Source: Chitinophaga sp. HK235 (GTDB lineage Bacteria > Bacteroidota > Bacteroidia > Chitinophagales > Chitinophagaceae). From it: a stretch of 64,000 nt of DNA. Below the pieces are notes generated by a model. That model was given only the letters and a program-made list of their open reading frames with translations, ran no database searches and had not been told where the DNA came from. Numbering within the stretch: the stretch's first letter is position 1; each line of letters starts with the position of its first letter. Shown one piece after another: positions 31,501 to 39,700 of the stretch. Both the position numbers and the translations under genes were made by a program. The stretch lies in assembly GCF_018255755.1 (NCBI RefSeq), contig NZ_CP073766.1, forward strand, positions 2,046,001 to 2,110,000, in the 5' to 3' direction.

Positions 31501-33017
31501 TCCGGTCGCAGCCACAGTAAAGCGCCTGGTACACCACCCGGATATTTCACAAAAGTAGCAAACGTAAAATAGGCCCCATCCGGAATGAGGCTGCTATTGA
31601 GCGTGATAGTTTTGTTAGGGGTTAGCGGCAGTTCCTGATCAATGGTACCAAAATTAGGATCGGTACGGCTGATCAGCAGGTATACGCTGTTACCTGGTAC
31701 ATCTGCCTTTAAGGTAACAGACTGATCACTCCAGTTGGTTTTATTCACCTTCCAGATCCTGGGCATACGGTAGGTAACATTCTGACCACTCACCGCATAG
31801 TTATAAACCGATGTAGCCTGTCCATTGTCGGCCAGTACCAGGAATGATTTATCATTGGGAATCACATTGGTATTCTGACTGTTCGTAGGGGCGATACTGT
31901 TACCCAGCGACATAGTCAGCATGCCCGCATCTATATTGAGAGATTGTTTGGTATCTAAACCGGTAACATCATCCCGGCCTATGCCGGTAATCCTGTTTGC
32001 ATAGGTAGCGTCTGACCTCCAGAAGGTGGAACCATCGGAAGCCAGGTAGTTTTGAGCTCCCTTGTTCATGGTAACACCATATTTAAGTGACAGATAGGAA
32101 TATACCTGTTGTTGTTCTGTGGCATTTAACGCATGGTCATACACAATGATCTCTGCTGTTTTACCTTGCCAGTAACTTGGATTAGTCTGATTTGTAAGAG
32201 GCCCACGACCTATAGTGGCACCCTGGGTATTTTTGGTTTTCCAGACTGATCCTGTAATACTGGCACTCATGGTACCATTCAGGTCCAGGAAAGCACTGGA
32301 ACCATCATAGCGGCCACCCATAATATAGGTAGCATTTGTTGACAGAGTCCCCGCAGGCATTCCCACATTATAGTTTCCCCCGGCGGTATATGCGCCAAAG
32401 CCGGCACGCCCATCGCCCGCAACCATACCAATATAAGTTCCAATACCATCACCTGTTTCACCATAGGCAAACATCATAGCATGGTCACCGCTGAGCAATG
32501 TCTTTGAAGGCGCTCCTACTGCAATGATCGTGCGGGGAGCATTGGTAAACGGGAAAGAATTTTTAATTGAATTCAGGGGTATCTGCATATAGCTGGTACC
32601 ATTAAACACAAACGCGTAGTTGAAATTTAATGCGCTGGCATTCACTACTGGTTTTAACGCTGCATTGGCCTGTGTTCCAACAAGGCCATTGCCGGTATAA
32701 TCCTTCCAGGCCCCAGCGTTACTGGCGGCATCATCTGCCCTTAACCATAACAACGAACCCGTTACGCCTCCCGGCACCGGCGGAGTAGCGGCCCGCATCC
32801 TGCCGGCACTACTGCTGGCAGATAAATGGTCCGTTATCACTTTCCTCCAGGCTCCCTTGATATCCGGGAGCAACCTTCCGACAGCTATCTGTTGCAACAA
32901 CAGCGCTATCATCAGCAGGGATATACCATATACTGCCCGGAGCCGGTTGCTACCAGGTTTTTGCCGTATATGGCCAACCATAGTCCTATAAATCTTGAAT
33001 AGTAATTGCATAAGCAT
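19584..33017 (-). CDS. Giant T9SS surface protein: lectin-like modules, about 22 DUF11-type repeats, type B sorting domain
   Basis: With the start at ATG 33017 the protein has 4,477 residues. The N-terminus has one hydrophobic export segment (GISLLMIALLLQQIAVG). Three copies follow of a ~300-residue unit: a LamG/concanavalin-like module opening with LLWLRAD or a variant (LLWLRPD, LWVRAD), then a segment with GIGRDD (GIGRDE in the third). From about base 28440 down to 19880 come roughly 22 DUF11-type Ig-like repeats of 110-130 residues (typical motif DLAVTKTVDKTSAVAGEAITYT). The C-terminus (FPNVFTPNGDGKNEKF to the end) is a gliding-motility-type (type B) sorting domain. The protein should be exported by Sec, moved across the outer membrane by T9SS and shown as a long fibre, a plausible adhesin. 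Its PorP/SprF partner follows directly. An in-frame ATG at 33110 is possible but would place a long hydrophilic stretch before the signal segment. Confidence 0.9.
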   Translation of the reverse strand: MLMQLLFKIYRTMVGHIRQKPGSNRLRAVYGISLLMIALLLQQIAVGRLLPDIKGAWRKVITDHLSASSSAGRMRAATPPVPGGVTGSLLWLRADDAASNAGAWKDYTGNGLVGTQANAALKPVVNASALNFNYAFVFNGTSYMQIPLNSIKNSFPFTNAPRTIIAVGAPSKTLLSGDHAMMFAYGETGDGIGTYIGMVAGDGRAGFGAYTAGGNYNVGMPAGTLSTNATYIMGGRYDGSSAFLDLNGTMSASITGSVWKTKNTQGATIGRGPLTNQTNPSYWQGKTAEIIVYDHALNATEQQQVYSYLSLKYGVTMNKGAQNYLASDGSTFWRSDATYANRITGIGRDDVTGLDTKQSLNIDAGMLTMSLGNSIAPTNSQNTNVIPNDKSFLVLADNGQATSVYNYAVSGQNVTYRMPRIWKVNKTNWSDQSVTLKADVPGNSVYLLISRTDPNFGTIDQELPLTPNKTITLNSSLIPDGAYFTFATFVKYPGGVPGALLWLRPDIGTSSNADNTPINLWMDYAYKANNATQATAALQPKYMNNLTDNVNYNPVVKFDGVDDNMNLDVNKFPTGTNPRTIIGMGKLNAGGTGNRYIIGYGAATASQGCGLAYVNGAGNFVGYANDVSSGGFWQTNVFNEMTGMWAGNSGSLVSKGAGLLTQVKMWNTGTSSGARIGNSPWGNELWSGAIGDVMVYGSILSTSDRARINTYLAIKYGYTLDQTTPTNYIATDGTTKVWTAATNTVYNKNITGIGRDDTEDLMQKQSRSINPGLHPIIGLGNIAASNTANNNAFATDLSYLVWGDNGDATTFSVTVTGRPDVKSRMARLWKVQQTGTVGTVQIAIPKDSLPSVFSSVYLAISPDAVIDGTDQFIQLTEANINGVTCYTTTTNLMDGQYFTFAAMGAMPGGVSGNTLWVRADMGVQVNTGNQVQQWFDQGGSGNATTELRASAPTSNDVITPSADIIQTQGAINFNPAVTFSGAINKSLKGNAASSWKNSDPLAIFFVALPKGAPGADLGGIFSTNTSGRGVLINSTGTGYVLDGNGCTPALTSSSLAKPHVGRGMYVSAANAQGGSTWLNGKLETIAGSCGIGADNSYFEVGGRTPDGLKGRIYNGHLAEIIVYKAALTTTQAQQIESYLAIKYGVTLDQSTAQNYLAADGTTKVWDATANSTYKNNIFGIGRDELEKLYQKQSRSVNDGAILTIGSGNIATTNAGNTNSINSDKSYLMLGSNSVAKTVQGTNLPVASCITERLTQQWKAQLTNFDAATQPLRLQFDLAGVNATGSTLSDFVLLIDEDGDGNFATGTITQVPATDYNAGVAGFDNVTTLTNGAVFTLATRYPVRTASLVPAGQVKTAANICVDGDWVYFRHPDDINKYIAAIQLNGNTIDVSKLSAVIDANRNMTAIGKNAGTDYGTQLINRFLQITYTGAPLTTNGGVTLRLFWNPAEKTAAENYLSSTRGVTRPQKWIWFKHDNNIDPTLTDLDATGLKNITPLTPAASGQVDGVDYVDFQGIQQLSTFGGETTSDVVYTDLAITKDDGKTTYTPGTDAVYTVVVSNLAANAVTGATVQDKLPAGIPSANMSWQVSATTGGGNAAVLNGTGALNQQIDLPGGATITYTVTIAVPSAYTGDLVNAATVAVPVTGYVDINQTNNTATDTDTYQPEVNLHIIKTATPDPALAGNAIDYTITVTNAGKSDVTGATITDMIPAGISNVTWTATTTGTGATVSPASGTGNVSAVATVPGSNNGTVTILVKGVLSPDYTGATLSNTASITPPVGITDTDPADNVSTISTAVEKKTNVIITKVNATSTKVAGSPVTYRITVGNNGPATATGVRIQDLVPANVTISSVVPAVAGAAVITANNTAGSNVDVTANIPPGPTNYVAIEITGTIDPSFSGALTNTATATPPDGAPVSATDKTDIIRKPILLISKNAPATIVSGSDITYVITVANSGLSNAVNANIFDIVPANISNVSWTTAVEGTAHINSGATGTGSSVNVYADIPAGAANKVTVTVTGTVSPAATGNINNTVSLTPSEGNVPLLNAMASTTASKTPQLAISKNGPATVVAGETISYTLFVTNPGKANADGVDITDDLPAGITNVSWTATATGGAAITAGATGTGNTVAVKGNIPAGVNANISVQVTGIVDPASPIGFLLNEATVTSVEAGKSWNSSVSTTVSRVANVAIVKSGPADRNAGQDIQYTLKVTNAGPSIARAAQIFDNVPAEIKNVNWTATVTGGAAILTNPTGTTNNVHATVDIPVGGEVDIVINGTVTGAVPVGATMGITNTATVNVGGGTTDPDTGNNTSRRSTTLTNTADLLVSKSGPQRVNIGDPITYVVDVSNLGTGDVPAAVINDVIPAAVTVLNWTATASNGADIGGAGTATGTTSPIHLTANMPGNSNSKVSIVVNGTVNSSAGASFTNQAEVDAGGNTKFSKITTAVNQSTDVKIQKAGPVTIAAGQDIAYTLTVTNAGPLDANNISITDNVPVEIENVKWTATAAGTSTVSAGSGTGNNISLTGDIKTGDANAITIQITGKVKSGVMVPNVQNTATVTLSSGVIDYDLSNNTATATTNVTLEPGVRLVKVGPATAISGTGITYSIEVNNDGPSDVINLNIADLVPAAVSSVKWVATTTGNATIISGNAGAAQQVDVKGNILAGAGNKINITITGTVDPAFAGTITNVATASAPMMGATVSSNNVVTSISRQVDIAVAKSASKTTVNAGEELDFTITVTNIGPGTLKAGEELQLTENLPAGLGNVSLIPSGIIYNPVTGAYTLTSDMAAGNTVKLVVKGIVAPNYTGTSITNHVEVAVPAGVSDPDLANNQADAVAATRLEADLGITKVSDKTIVAAGDPLTYTITVKNYGPGAFNSGDILKITESLPAELQNVTYSTTGGVYDSNTHSFTLMGGLNAGSSVQLVVSGTVAADFIGTGITNTVSVAPQGMVTDPVPGNNTSNATVAVERKADLAVTKTVDKTSIVAGEAVNYTITVRNKGVSTLKSGEVLRITETLPAELIVNGYDVTGGTYDANAGTLTLTSDLAQNAVVTLVIKGNADATTLSTSMVNKVSVAVPAGITDSDLTNNTATSPATAIRREADLMITKSVDKTSVVAGEAITYTITVQNNGISTLKSGEKLGLTETLPAELIVSSYTATGGIYDASTNTFTLTGDLAKDGVVTLVIRGNTDAGTLSTSMVNRVTVTVPSGVTDTDPSNNTATSNTTAIHRESDLAVTKTVDKTSAVAGEAITYTITIQNKGISTLKSGEKIGISETLPAELIVSSYAPTGGTYDASAGTFTLTGDLTKDGIVTLIIKGNVDAATLSTSMVNKVAVTAPTGVTDTDPSNNAATSNATAIRRESDLAVTKTVDKTSAVAGEAITYTVTVLNKGISTLKSGEVIGIAETLPAELIVSGYTATGGTYDANTGSFTLNSDMAQNGVVSLIISGNTDPGTLSTSMVNKVAVTAPSGVTDTDLSNNTVTSNATTIHRESDLAVTKTVDKTSVVAGEAISYTITVQNKGISILKSGEVIGIAETLPAELIVSGYTATGGTYDANAGTFTLSNDLAQNAVVTLVINGNVDAATNSTSMFNKVSVTIPAGVTETDPSNNTATSNTTTIRRESDLAVTKQVDKTSAVAGEAINYTITIQNKGISTLRSGEVISITETLPAELIVSSYDATGGTYDANAGTFTLTGDLVKDGAVTLVIKGNVDAATTSTSMMNKVSVALPSGITESDPSNNTATSNTTAIRRESDLAVTKHVDKTRVIAGETISYTITIQNKGISTLKSGEVIGITETLPAALIVNGYTATGGSYDANAHTFTLTSDLAKDGTVTLVINGEVDPAATGTSMINKVSVTVPNGITDADQSNNTATSETTTIIRESDLEVTKQVDKTNAVTGDVLNYIITVGNKGLSTLNTGEVITIAEILPAGLTNISYLVNGGTYNAATGAYTLTGPMASGSTVTLKISGTIAADFTGSAVTNKVTIAAPAGITDPVTTNNDATVTTTVSRAADLAVGKTADKPEVAAGRPVVYTITVTNHGPATLNSGETITITEALPAQLTNISYTASGGSYNAATGAFLLTGALPVGGTVKLNVSGTVDAAFTGNSITNTVTVAAGITDPDNGNNSAAVTTGITPPPSFETWKTVTTEYGTGQIHAGEKLTYTIYVRNNGKVSLPEVTITDPVPAHTRYVSGGTLNGNIVNFSIRDLAPGALTSVTFVVKADDNLTGISGISNTATVSDGYTTKPTAGCDPAAPGCDTNTPGTNIETGGGDLSITKEVVTPQAPYRMGQQVTYRITVHNAWDQTFTNVAVEDLLPAGLEAPTSTAADKGKVQTDQTGKRMLWDIGQLMAGETLQMTLVCRVIDGGQVVNQARVTANEPQINLTNDLAEAVIQVEGQDLSFPNVFTPNGDGKNEKFIIGGLEKYSGSAIYIYNRWGSMVYQSKDYKNDWNGSGLNEGTYYYILEVRKLQETKRFKGWVQILR
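21390..24120 (-). repeat. Seven exact 390-bp periods inside the giant gene
   Basis: The segment encoding the first residues of each DUF11 repeat recurs at 24120, 23730, 23340, 22950, 22560, 22170, 21780 and 21390, always exactly 390 bp apart. The copies are near-identical in protein. Flanking repeats at about 24507 and 21003 are 387 bp away and more diverged. This points to recent tandem duplication or gene conversion. Confidence 0.9.
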
Positions 33018-33427
33018 TCTCGGATATGACTTCTTGCTATAAACTAAAATACCGTGGTCCTGTACCTCCGGAGTCTTTACCAGACCTGGAAAGCAGGAAA
33101 AACGGATCATTGGATAAAAAATATGTCTAACAGAAAATAACGGTATGGGCTAAACGATTCCGGGAGTCAAACATTAAAAAAAGTGGCTTTCGAGAATAAC
33201 TTTTGTAAAACTTTACCATAAATCAGGAGTTATAATTATTAGTAAGAACAGGTCTATCCCGGGAATATAGTGATCCGGATATGGTCGACAGATGGTTTCG
33301 CCTTATTCAAGGGTCTTCATTATATTACATGGATAGATCAATTGGCAAGGTAGATCAATGGCTACATCCAGAGTATAGAAGGTTTTCTAAATGTATGTAG
33401 CAATTTTACTACAAGTATCTGTTCGGG
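33018..33427. other. Intergenic region between the efflux operon and the giant surface-protein gene
   Basis: These 410 bp must hold the end of the efflux operon transcript and the promoter and leader of the giant gene, both on the minus strand. I see no strong hairpin after the pump gene and no convincing TTTG/TAnnTTTG pair. The part nearest 33110 can be read in frame with the giant protein. Confidence 0.5.
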
Positions 33428-36400
33428 TTAATCTTCCTTCTTCCCTTTTTCTTCTTCATTTTGCTGGCGGGCGGAGGCTATTTCATATTCCAGTACCGGG
33501 TCTATATTCTGTTCTTCTACTCTACGGGCTTTCTCCATCAGCTCCTCGTGATGCGCTTCCAGCCAGGCCAGTTCCTTTTTACCATATGACCACCGGGTAA
33601 ACAACACAAACAATACCGGCACTATAAAGATAGCCATAGAGGTAGAAGCGATCATACCACCCAACACCGTAAAACCAATCGTATTGCGTGATACAGCTCC
33701 CGCTCCCGTAGCCAGCGCCAATGGCAGCACGCCCAGGATAAATGCCATGGAAGTCATGACAATCGGCCGCAGACGTAGTTTTACCGCCTGTAGGGTAGAA
33801 CGTATCAACCCTTCTCCCCTGTCTACCCGCTCTTTGGCAAACTCCACAATCAGAATGGCATTCTTCGATGAAAGACCAATTAATGTTATCAAACCTATTT
33901 GCGCATATACGTTGTTGGACAACAACGGAATAAAAGTGAGCGTCAGAATAGCGCCGAAGGCACTGATCGGCACGGCCAGCAACACGGAAAACGGCACCGA
34001 CCAGCTTTCATACAAGGCAGCCAGAAACAGGAATACAAAGATGATAGAGAAGGTAAAAATGTAAATAGTCGTAGAACCCGCCCTGATTTCTTCATAACTA
34101 AGCCCTGAAAATTCGTAGGTATATCCCCGTGGCAGCACCTTAGCAGCGACTTCCTTCAGTGCTGCTATACCCTGACCAGTACTGTATCCGGGTGGTGTAT
34201 TACCATCTACCTCTGCTGAACGGAAAATATTAAAATGCGTGATCAGCGGAGCCGTTTCTGTAGGCACGTAGCTGATCATAGTGCTGATGGGTACCATAGT
34301 GCCGGCCCGGTTATGCACATAATAATTGTTCATATCCGAGATCAGGGCCCTGAAGACCGTATCCGCCTGCACCACCACGTGGAAGGTGCGGTTGTACAGG
34401 GTGAAATTGTTGATCAGCAAACTGCCCATATTGGCCTGCATCGCATTGTACACATCGGCGATGTTGACGCCCAGCTTCTGGCATTTTTCCCGGTCTACCG
34501 TCAGGCGATAGTTAGGGGTATGTGCCGAATAATAACAATAAGCTGTTGCGATGGCCGGGTATTTTTTACATTCCGCCAGGAACCGCTGTACAACGGCTTC
34601 AAACTGGTGCAGGTCGTCGTTGGTATTCCCCTGTTGTATCTGCATGGAAAAACCGGAGGCCTGCCCAATGCCCCGGATGGGCGGAGGCTGTGTCACCACC
34701 ACATTGGCATTGATGATGCCCGCCTGGGCAATCCGTTTTTTGATGACATTGATAATACCGGGGAAACGGGTCTCTGGTGTAGTTCGCTCATCCCAGGGTT
34801 TCAGCATACAAAAGATACTGCCATTGTTGGAGTTGGAGCCACCGTTGAGGATGTTCAGTCCGGAAAGTGCCGAGTAATGGGCTACTCCCGGCACCTCCCC
34901 TATGATCTTCATAATTTTTTTGATCGTTTCCACAGAATGAGTGGTAGCCGTTCCTTCCGGCAACTGATAGGTAATATACAAGCGGCCTCCATCTTCCGGT
35001 GGAATAAATCCGGAGGGTTTTATTTTAAAAAGATATACCGTCGCGATACAAAGGATGATCAGGAAGATGATGACATACCTTCCATGCTGGATACATTTTT
35101 TCACGCCGCTGGAATAACTGTTGGTAACCCGCTCAAACCATTTGTTGTAGCGCTGGAAGATACGACCTATGAAGCCCAGTTTTTTGTTGGCATGGGAAGG
35201 TTTCAGGAGGATGGAACACAAAGCAGGCGTAAGTGATAACGCCACAAAAGCAGACAGGATAACGGAAATGGCGATGGTGATGGCAAACTGCTGATACAGC
35301 CGCCCCACAATGCCGGGGATAAAGCCCACCGGCACAAATACGGATGCCAGTATCAGGGCAATGGCCACCACCGGCGCAGAAATCTCCTTCATAGCCTGAT
35401 AGGTGGCTTCTTTCGGCGACATGCCCTGTTGATCCATATAGTGCTGTACCGCTTCTACCACAATAATGGCATCATCCACCACAATACCAATAGCCAGCAC
35501 AAAACCAAACATGGAAAGGGTATTAATGGTAAAACCCAGCGGAAGGAAGAAAATAAAGGTGGCCAGAATGGAAACAGGGATCGCGAAAACGGGAATGAGG
35601 GTGGAACGAAGATTTTGCAGGAAGAGGAACACCACCACTGCCACCAGCCCCAGCGCCTGCAGCAGTGTTTTCACCACTTCAGACATAGACACCCTGATAA
35701 TGGTCACGGATTCAAAAGGTACTTCATAATCCAGGTCGTTGGGAAAAGTCTTTTTTAGTTCCTCCATCGTCTTGTACACATTATCCGCTGTTTGCAGCGC
35801 GTTACTACCCGGTGCCTGATATACCATGACATAAGCGGAGGGTTTGCCATCCATAAAGGAGTTGGCAGAAAAGGTGAACTTGCCCAGTTCTACCCGGGCA
35901 ATATCTTTCAGATATACCAGTTCGCCGGTTCCCGGTTTGGTTTTCACGATTACTTTTTCAAACTGTTCCGGCTTATTAAGCTGCCCGTTAACGATGATCG
36001 TTCTTTCAAACACCTGATCAGCATGCTGGGGGGGCTCACCCACAGCGCCGGCAGCCAGATAGGCATTCTGCTCACTGAGCGCTGTCCTCACATCGCCGGT
36101 AGTGATACCATAGGCGGCCATTTTCTGCGGGTCCATCCAGATACGCATACTGAAAGGATCGGCGCGGACGGTTACGTCACCTACGCCCGGCACACGCAGC
36201 AGTGCATCCTGCAGATAAGAGTAGGCGTAGTTGTTGACAAAGTTGATATTATGGGTCTGATGAGGGGAATAGATAGCCACCATCATCAGCATATCCGGAT
36301 TACTGGCACGCACGGTCAGCCCCAGCTGGCTTACCACTGAAGGCAGCAGTGGTTTGGCAATGCCTACCCTGTTCTGTACGTTTAGTGCTGCAATACGGAC

Positions 36401-36700
36401 ATTGGTGCCGATATTAAAAGTCACCCTGATACTGACCGCACCGGTATTGGTGCTGGTACTCTGCATATAACGCATACCCGGCACGCCGTTCACCTGTTCT
36501 TCTACAGGGATGGCCACCGTTTGTTCAACTGTTTCCGCATCAGCGCCGGTATACGAGCCGGAAACAGACACGGAAGGCGGCGATATGTTGGGGTACTGGT
36601 CTACTGCCAGATTAAAAATGCATACGATACCCGAGATCATTAATACTAATGAAATAACAATGGCCGTTACCGGCCTTTTTATGAAAGTATTAGCGATCAT
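33428..36700 (-). CDS. RND efflux pump, HAE1 family (second of two paralogues)
   Basis: The 1,090-residue inner-membrane protein starts MIANTFIKRPVTAIVISLVL, the usual RND N-terminus, and has 12 helices with two large periplasmic loops. The proton-relay aspartate pair is visible in GIVVDDAIIVVEAV (near residue 408), and the lysine of TM10 in LSSKNAILIVEFAKE. The C-terminal tail is charged and Glu/Lys-rich. HAE1 pumps export drugs, dyes, detergents or metabolites through an adaptor and a TolC-type channel. It begins 22 bp after the preceding paralogue in the same operon. The two may form a mixed trimer, as MdtB and MdtC do, or work separately. Confidence 0.93.
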   Translation of the reverse strand: MIANTFIKRPVTAIVISLVLMISGIVCIFNLAVDQYPNISPPSVSVSGSYTGADAETVEQTVAIPVEEQVNGVPGMRYMQSTSTNTGAVSIRVTFNIGTNVRIAALNVQNRVGIAKPLLPSVVSQLGLTVRASNPDMLMMVAIYSPHQTHNINFVNNYAYSYLQDALLRVPGVGDVTVRADPFSMRIWMDPQKMAAYGITTGDVRTALSEQNAYLAAGAVGEPPQHADQVFERTIIVNGQLNKPEQFEKVIVKTKPGTGELVYLKDIARVELGKFTFSANSFMDGKPSAYVMVYQAPGSNALQTADNVYKTMEELKKTFPNDLDYEVPFESVTIIRVSMSEVVKTLLQALGLVAVVVFLFLQNLRSTLIPVFAIPVSILATFIFFLPLGFTINTLSMFGFVLAIGIVVDDAIIVVEAVQHYMDQQGMSPKEATYQAMKEISAPVVAIALILASVFVPVGFIPGIVGRLYQQFAITIAISVILSAFVALSLTPALCSILLKPSHANKKLGFIGRIFQRYNKWFERVTNSYSSGVKKCIQHGRYVIIFLIILCIATVYLFKIKPSGFIPPEDGGRLYITYQLPEGTATTHSVETIKKIMKIIGEVPGVAHYSALSGLNILNGGSNSNNGSIFCMLKPWDERTTPETRFPGIINVIKKRIAQAGIINANVVVTQPPPIRGIGQASGFSMQIQQGNTNDDLHQFEAVVQRFLAECKKYPAIATAYCYYSAHTPNYRLTVDREKCQKLGVNIADVYNAMQANMGSLLINNFTLYNRTFHVVVQADTVFRALISDMNNYYVHNRAGTMVPISTMISYVPTETAPLITHFNIFRSAEVDGNTPPGYSTGQGIAALKEVAAKVLPRGYTYEFSGLSYEEIRAGSTTIYIFTFSIIFVFLFLAALYESWSVPFSVLLAVPISAFGAILTLTFIPLLSNNVYAQIGLITLIGLSSKNAILIVEFAKERVDRGEGLIRSTLQAVKLRLRPIVMTSMAFILGVLPLALATGAGAVSRNTIGFTVLGGMIASTSMAIFIVPVLFVLFTRWSYGKKELAWLEAHHEELMEKARRVEEQNIDPVLEYEIASARQQNEEEKGKKED

Positions 36701-36722
36701 GCTTACCTTATCCTATAGCTGT

Positions 36723-39700
36723 TCAGGTATCACCCTTTTGTGAACGCATCTCCTCATCATGTTGTTCTCTGGCTTTGGCGATCTCATATTCCAGTTGTGC
36801 GTCTATGTCCTGCTGTTCTACTTTCTGTGCTTTTACCATCAGTTCCTCATGATGCGCTTTTAACCAGGCCAGCTTATCTTTCCCGTAAGACAGGCGGGTG
36901 ATGACTACAAATAACACAGGCACCACAAATATGGCGATGGTGGTGGCTGCCGTCATGCCCCCCAGTACCGTAAAACCAATGGTGCGGCGGGAAACAGCTC
37001 CGGAACCGGTGGCCAGCACCAGCGGCATCACCCCTAAAATAAAAGCCAGGGAAGTCATCACGATGGGGCGTAAACGCAAACGCACCGCCTCCAGCGTAGA
37101 CGCCAGCAGGTCTTCCCCACGGTCTACCCTCACCTTGGCAAACTCCACAATCAGGATGGCATTTTTAGCTGCCAGGCCAATGAGTGTAATCAGCCCTATC
37201 TGTGCATATACGTTGTTTGTCAAACCCGGCACCAGTACCAGTGTAAGAATAGCGCCAAATGCACCAATCGGTACCGACAACAATACCGAAAAGGGCACCG
37301 ACCAGCTTTCGTAGAGGGCTGCCAGGAACAGAAACACAAAAGTGATAGAGAACAGGAAAATGTAGATGGTGGTAGATCCTGCCCTGATCTCTTCATAACT
37401 CAGCCCGGAAAACTCCAGTGCATAACCCTGCGGGAGTACCTGGGCAGCGATATCCTGCAACGCATTGAGGGCATCGGTGCTGCTATGTCCTTCTGTTGTA
37501 GCCCCATCCACCTCGGCGGAGCGGAATACATTAAAATGAGAGAGCAGCGGCGCTGCTTCCGCAGGCTGGTAGCTGATCAGGGTCCCCAGCGGCAGCATGG
37601 TGCCTGCCTGGTTACGCACATAGTATTTATTCATATCGGAGATCATGCTCCGAAAGGTGGTATCTGCCTGCACCACCACATGGAAGGTACGGTTATAGGC
37701 GGTAAAATCGTTGATGTACAAACTTCCCATAAAAGCCTGAATGGTGGTAAACACATCTCCGATGTTCACTCCCAGCTTCTCACATTTCTCTCTGTCTACT
37801 GTCAGGCTGTAGCTAGGTGTTTGCGCGGCAAAATAAGTACTGGCATTCGTGATAGCCGGATGCTGATTGGCAGCAGCTACAAACTTCTTCACTATATTCT
37901 CAAACTGGTGTATATCATCGTTGGTACTGCGCTGTTCTACCTGTGCGCTAAAACCTACTGTAGCGCCCACTCCCGGGATGGGAGAAGGTTGTATCACCTG
38001 TACTGTAGCGCCTTTGATACCTGCTTCCGCAATCCGTTCCCTCATCACGCGCATAATGCCCGGCACCCGTACTTTAGTTGTCTTCCGCTCTTCCCATGGA
38101 CGAAGCTGTATGTAAATAGTACCGCAGTTGGAATTGGTGGCATTGGTCACCACATTCAGACCCGACAGCGCCGCATAGTGCGCCACGCCCGGCGTTTCAG
38201 CCACCACCTTCATCAACTGCTGCATGATACTCACCGACTGCGCTGTAGAAGCCCCGGCGGGTAATTGAAACGTCACATACAGGTTGCCATCATCTTCCGA
38301 AGGAATAAAACCAGAGGGTTTCACCTTAAAAAGCAAATACGCACCGATACAAATACAGACGAGTATAATGACCACCAGCCGGGATAACTGTATACTTCGT
38401 TTTACACCGGCGGAATAATGTGCTGTCAATTGATCGAACCAGGTATTGAAGCGGAAGAATATTTTATTCAGTCCGGTGGCTTCCCGCTTGATGGCGCTAG
38501 GTTTCAGCAGCAGCGTACACAATGCCGGTGTGAGCGACAGGGCAATGAAGGCAGAGATGATCACCGATATGGCGATGGTGATGGCAAACTGCTGATAAAG
38601 GCGGCCAACGATACCCGGAATAAAGCCTACCGGCACAAATACCGACGCCAGTATCAGTGCGATGGCTACCACCGGCGCAGAGATGTCCTTCATCGCGTGA
38701 TAGGTGGCTTCCTTAGCAGACATGCCTTCCTGGTCCATATAATGCTGTACCGCTTCCACCACAATGATGGCATCATCCACCACAATACCAATGGCCAGCA
38801 CAAAACCAAACATGGTCAGCGTATTGATCGTAAATCCCAGTGGTATAAAAAAGCAGAACGTCCCGAAAATAGAAACAGGGATGGCCAGCACGGGAATCAG
38901 CGTAGCGCGCCAGTTTTGCAGGAATACGAACACCACTATTGCTACCAGTATCAGCGTCATGATCAGCGTGAGCACCACGTCTTCCATAGACACCTTTACC
39001 ACAGTCACAGATTCAAAGGGCACACTGTATTCCACATCTGTTGGGAAATTTTTTCTGAGCAGGGCCAGCTCCTTATAGATGGCAGTGGCTGTCTCCAGCG
39101 CATTACTGCCCGGTGCCTGGTAAATACGCAGATAAGAAGCACGGTGCCCGTCAACAAATGAATTGCTCGAGAAGGTGAACTTGCCCAGTTCCACCCTGGC
39201 CACATCTTTCAAATATACCAGCTCTCCGCTCTGGGGATTGGTTTTAACAATGATCTGCTCAAATTCAGACACCTTGCTGAGACGGCCGTTAACCAGTATT
39301 CCGATCTCAAAGGTTTGCGTAGGCAGCTGTGGCGGCACACCGGCTGATCCTGCTGCCACCTGTACATTCTGCGCATTCAGTGCCGTGATGATATCCTGTG
39401 GTGTGAGGGCGTATGAAGCCATTTTCTCCGGGTCGAGCCAGATACGCATGCTGAAGTCATCGGTAAACCGGTTGATGCTTCCCACGCCTTTAATACGCAG
39501 CAATGCATCCTGTACAAAGATATTCGTATAGTTGTCCAGGAAGGTAATATCGTGTGTGCCTTTGGGTGAGTACAGGGCCACCATCATCAGCATGCTTGGG
39601 TTTACGGCGCGGACGGTAATACCCAGGCGGCTGGCCACCGAAGGCAATAAGGGATTGGCAATGCTGACCCTGTTCTGCACATCCAGGGTAGCGATGTCTA

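Noticed and set aside
34235..38264. Long plus-strand frames opposite the two RND genes (333 and 259 codons)
   Set aside because: Both occur in corresponding parts of the paralogous pump genes and encode His/Arg-rich nonsense; the minus strand holds complete pumps.
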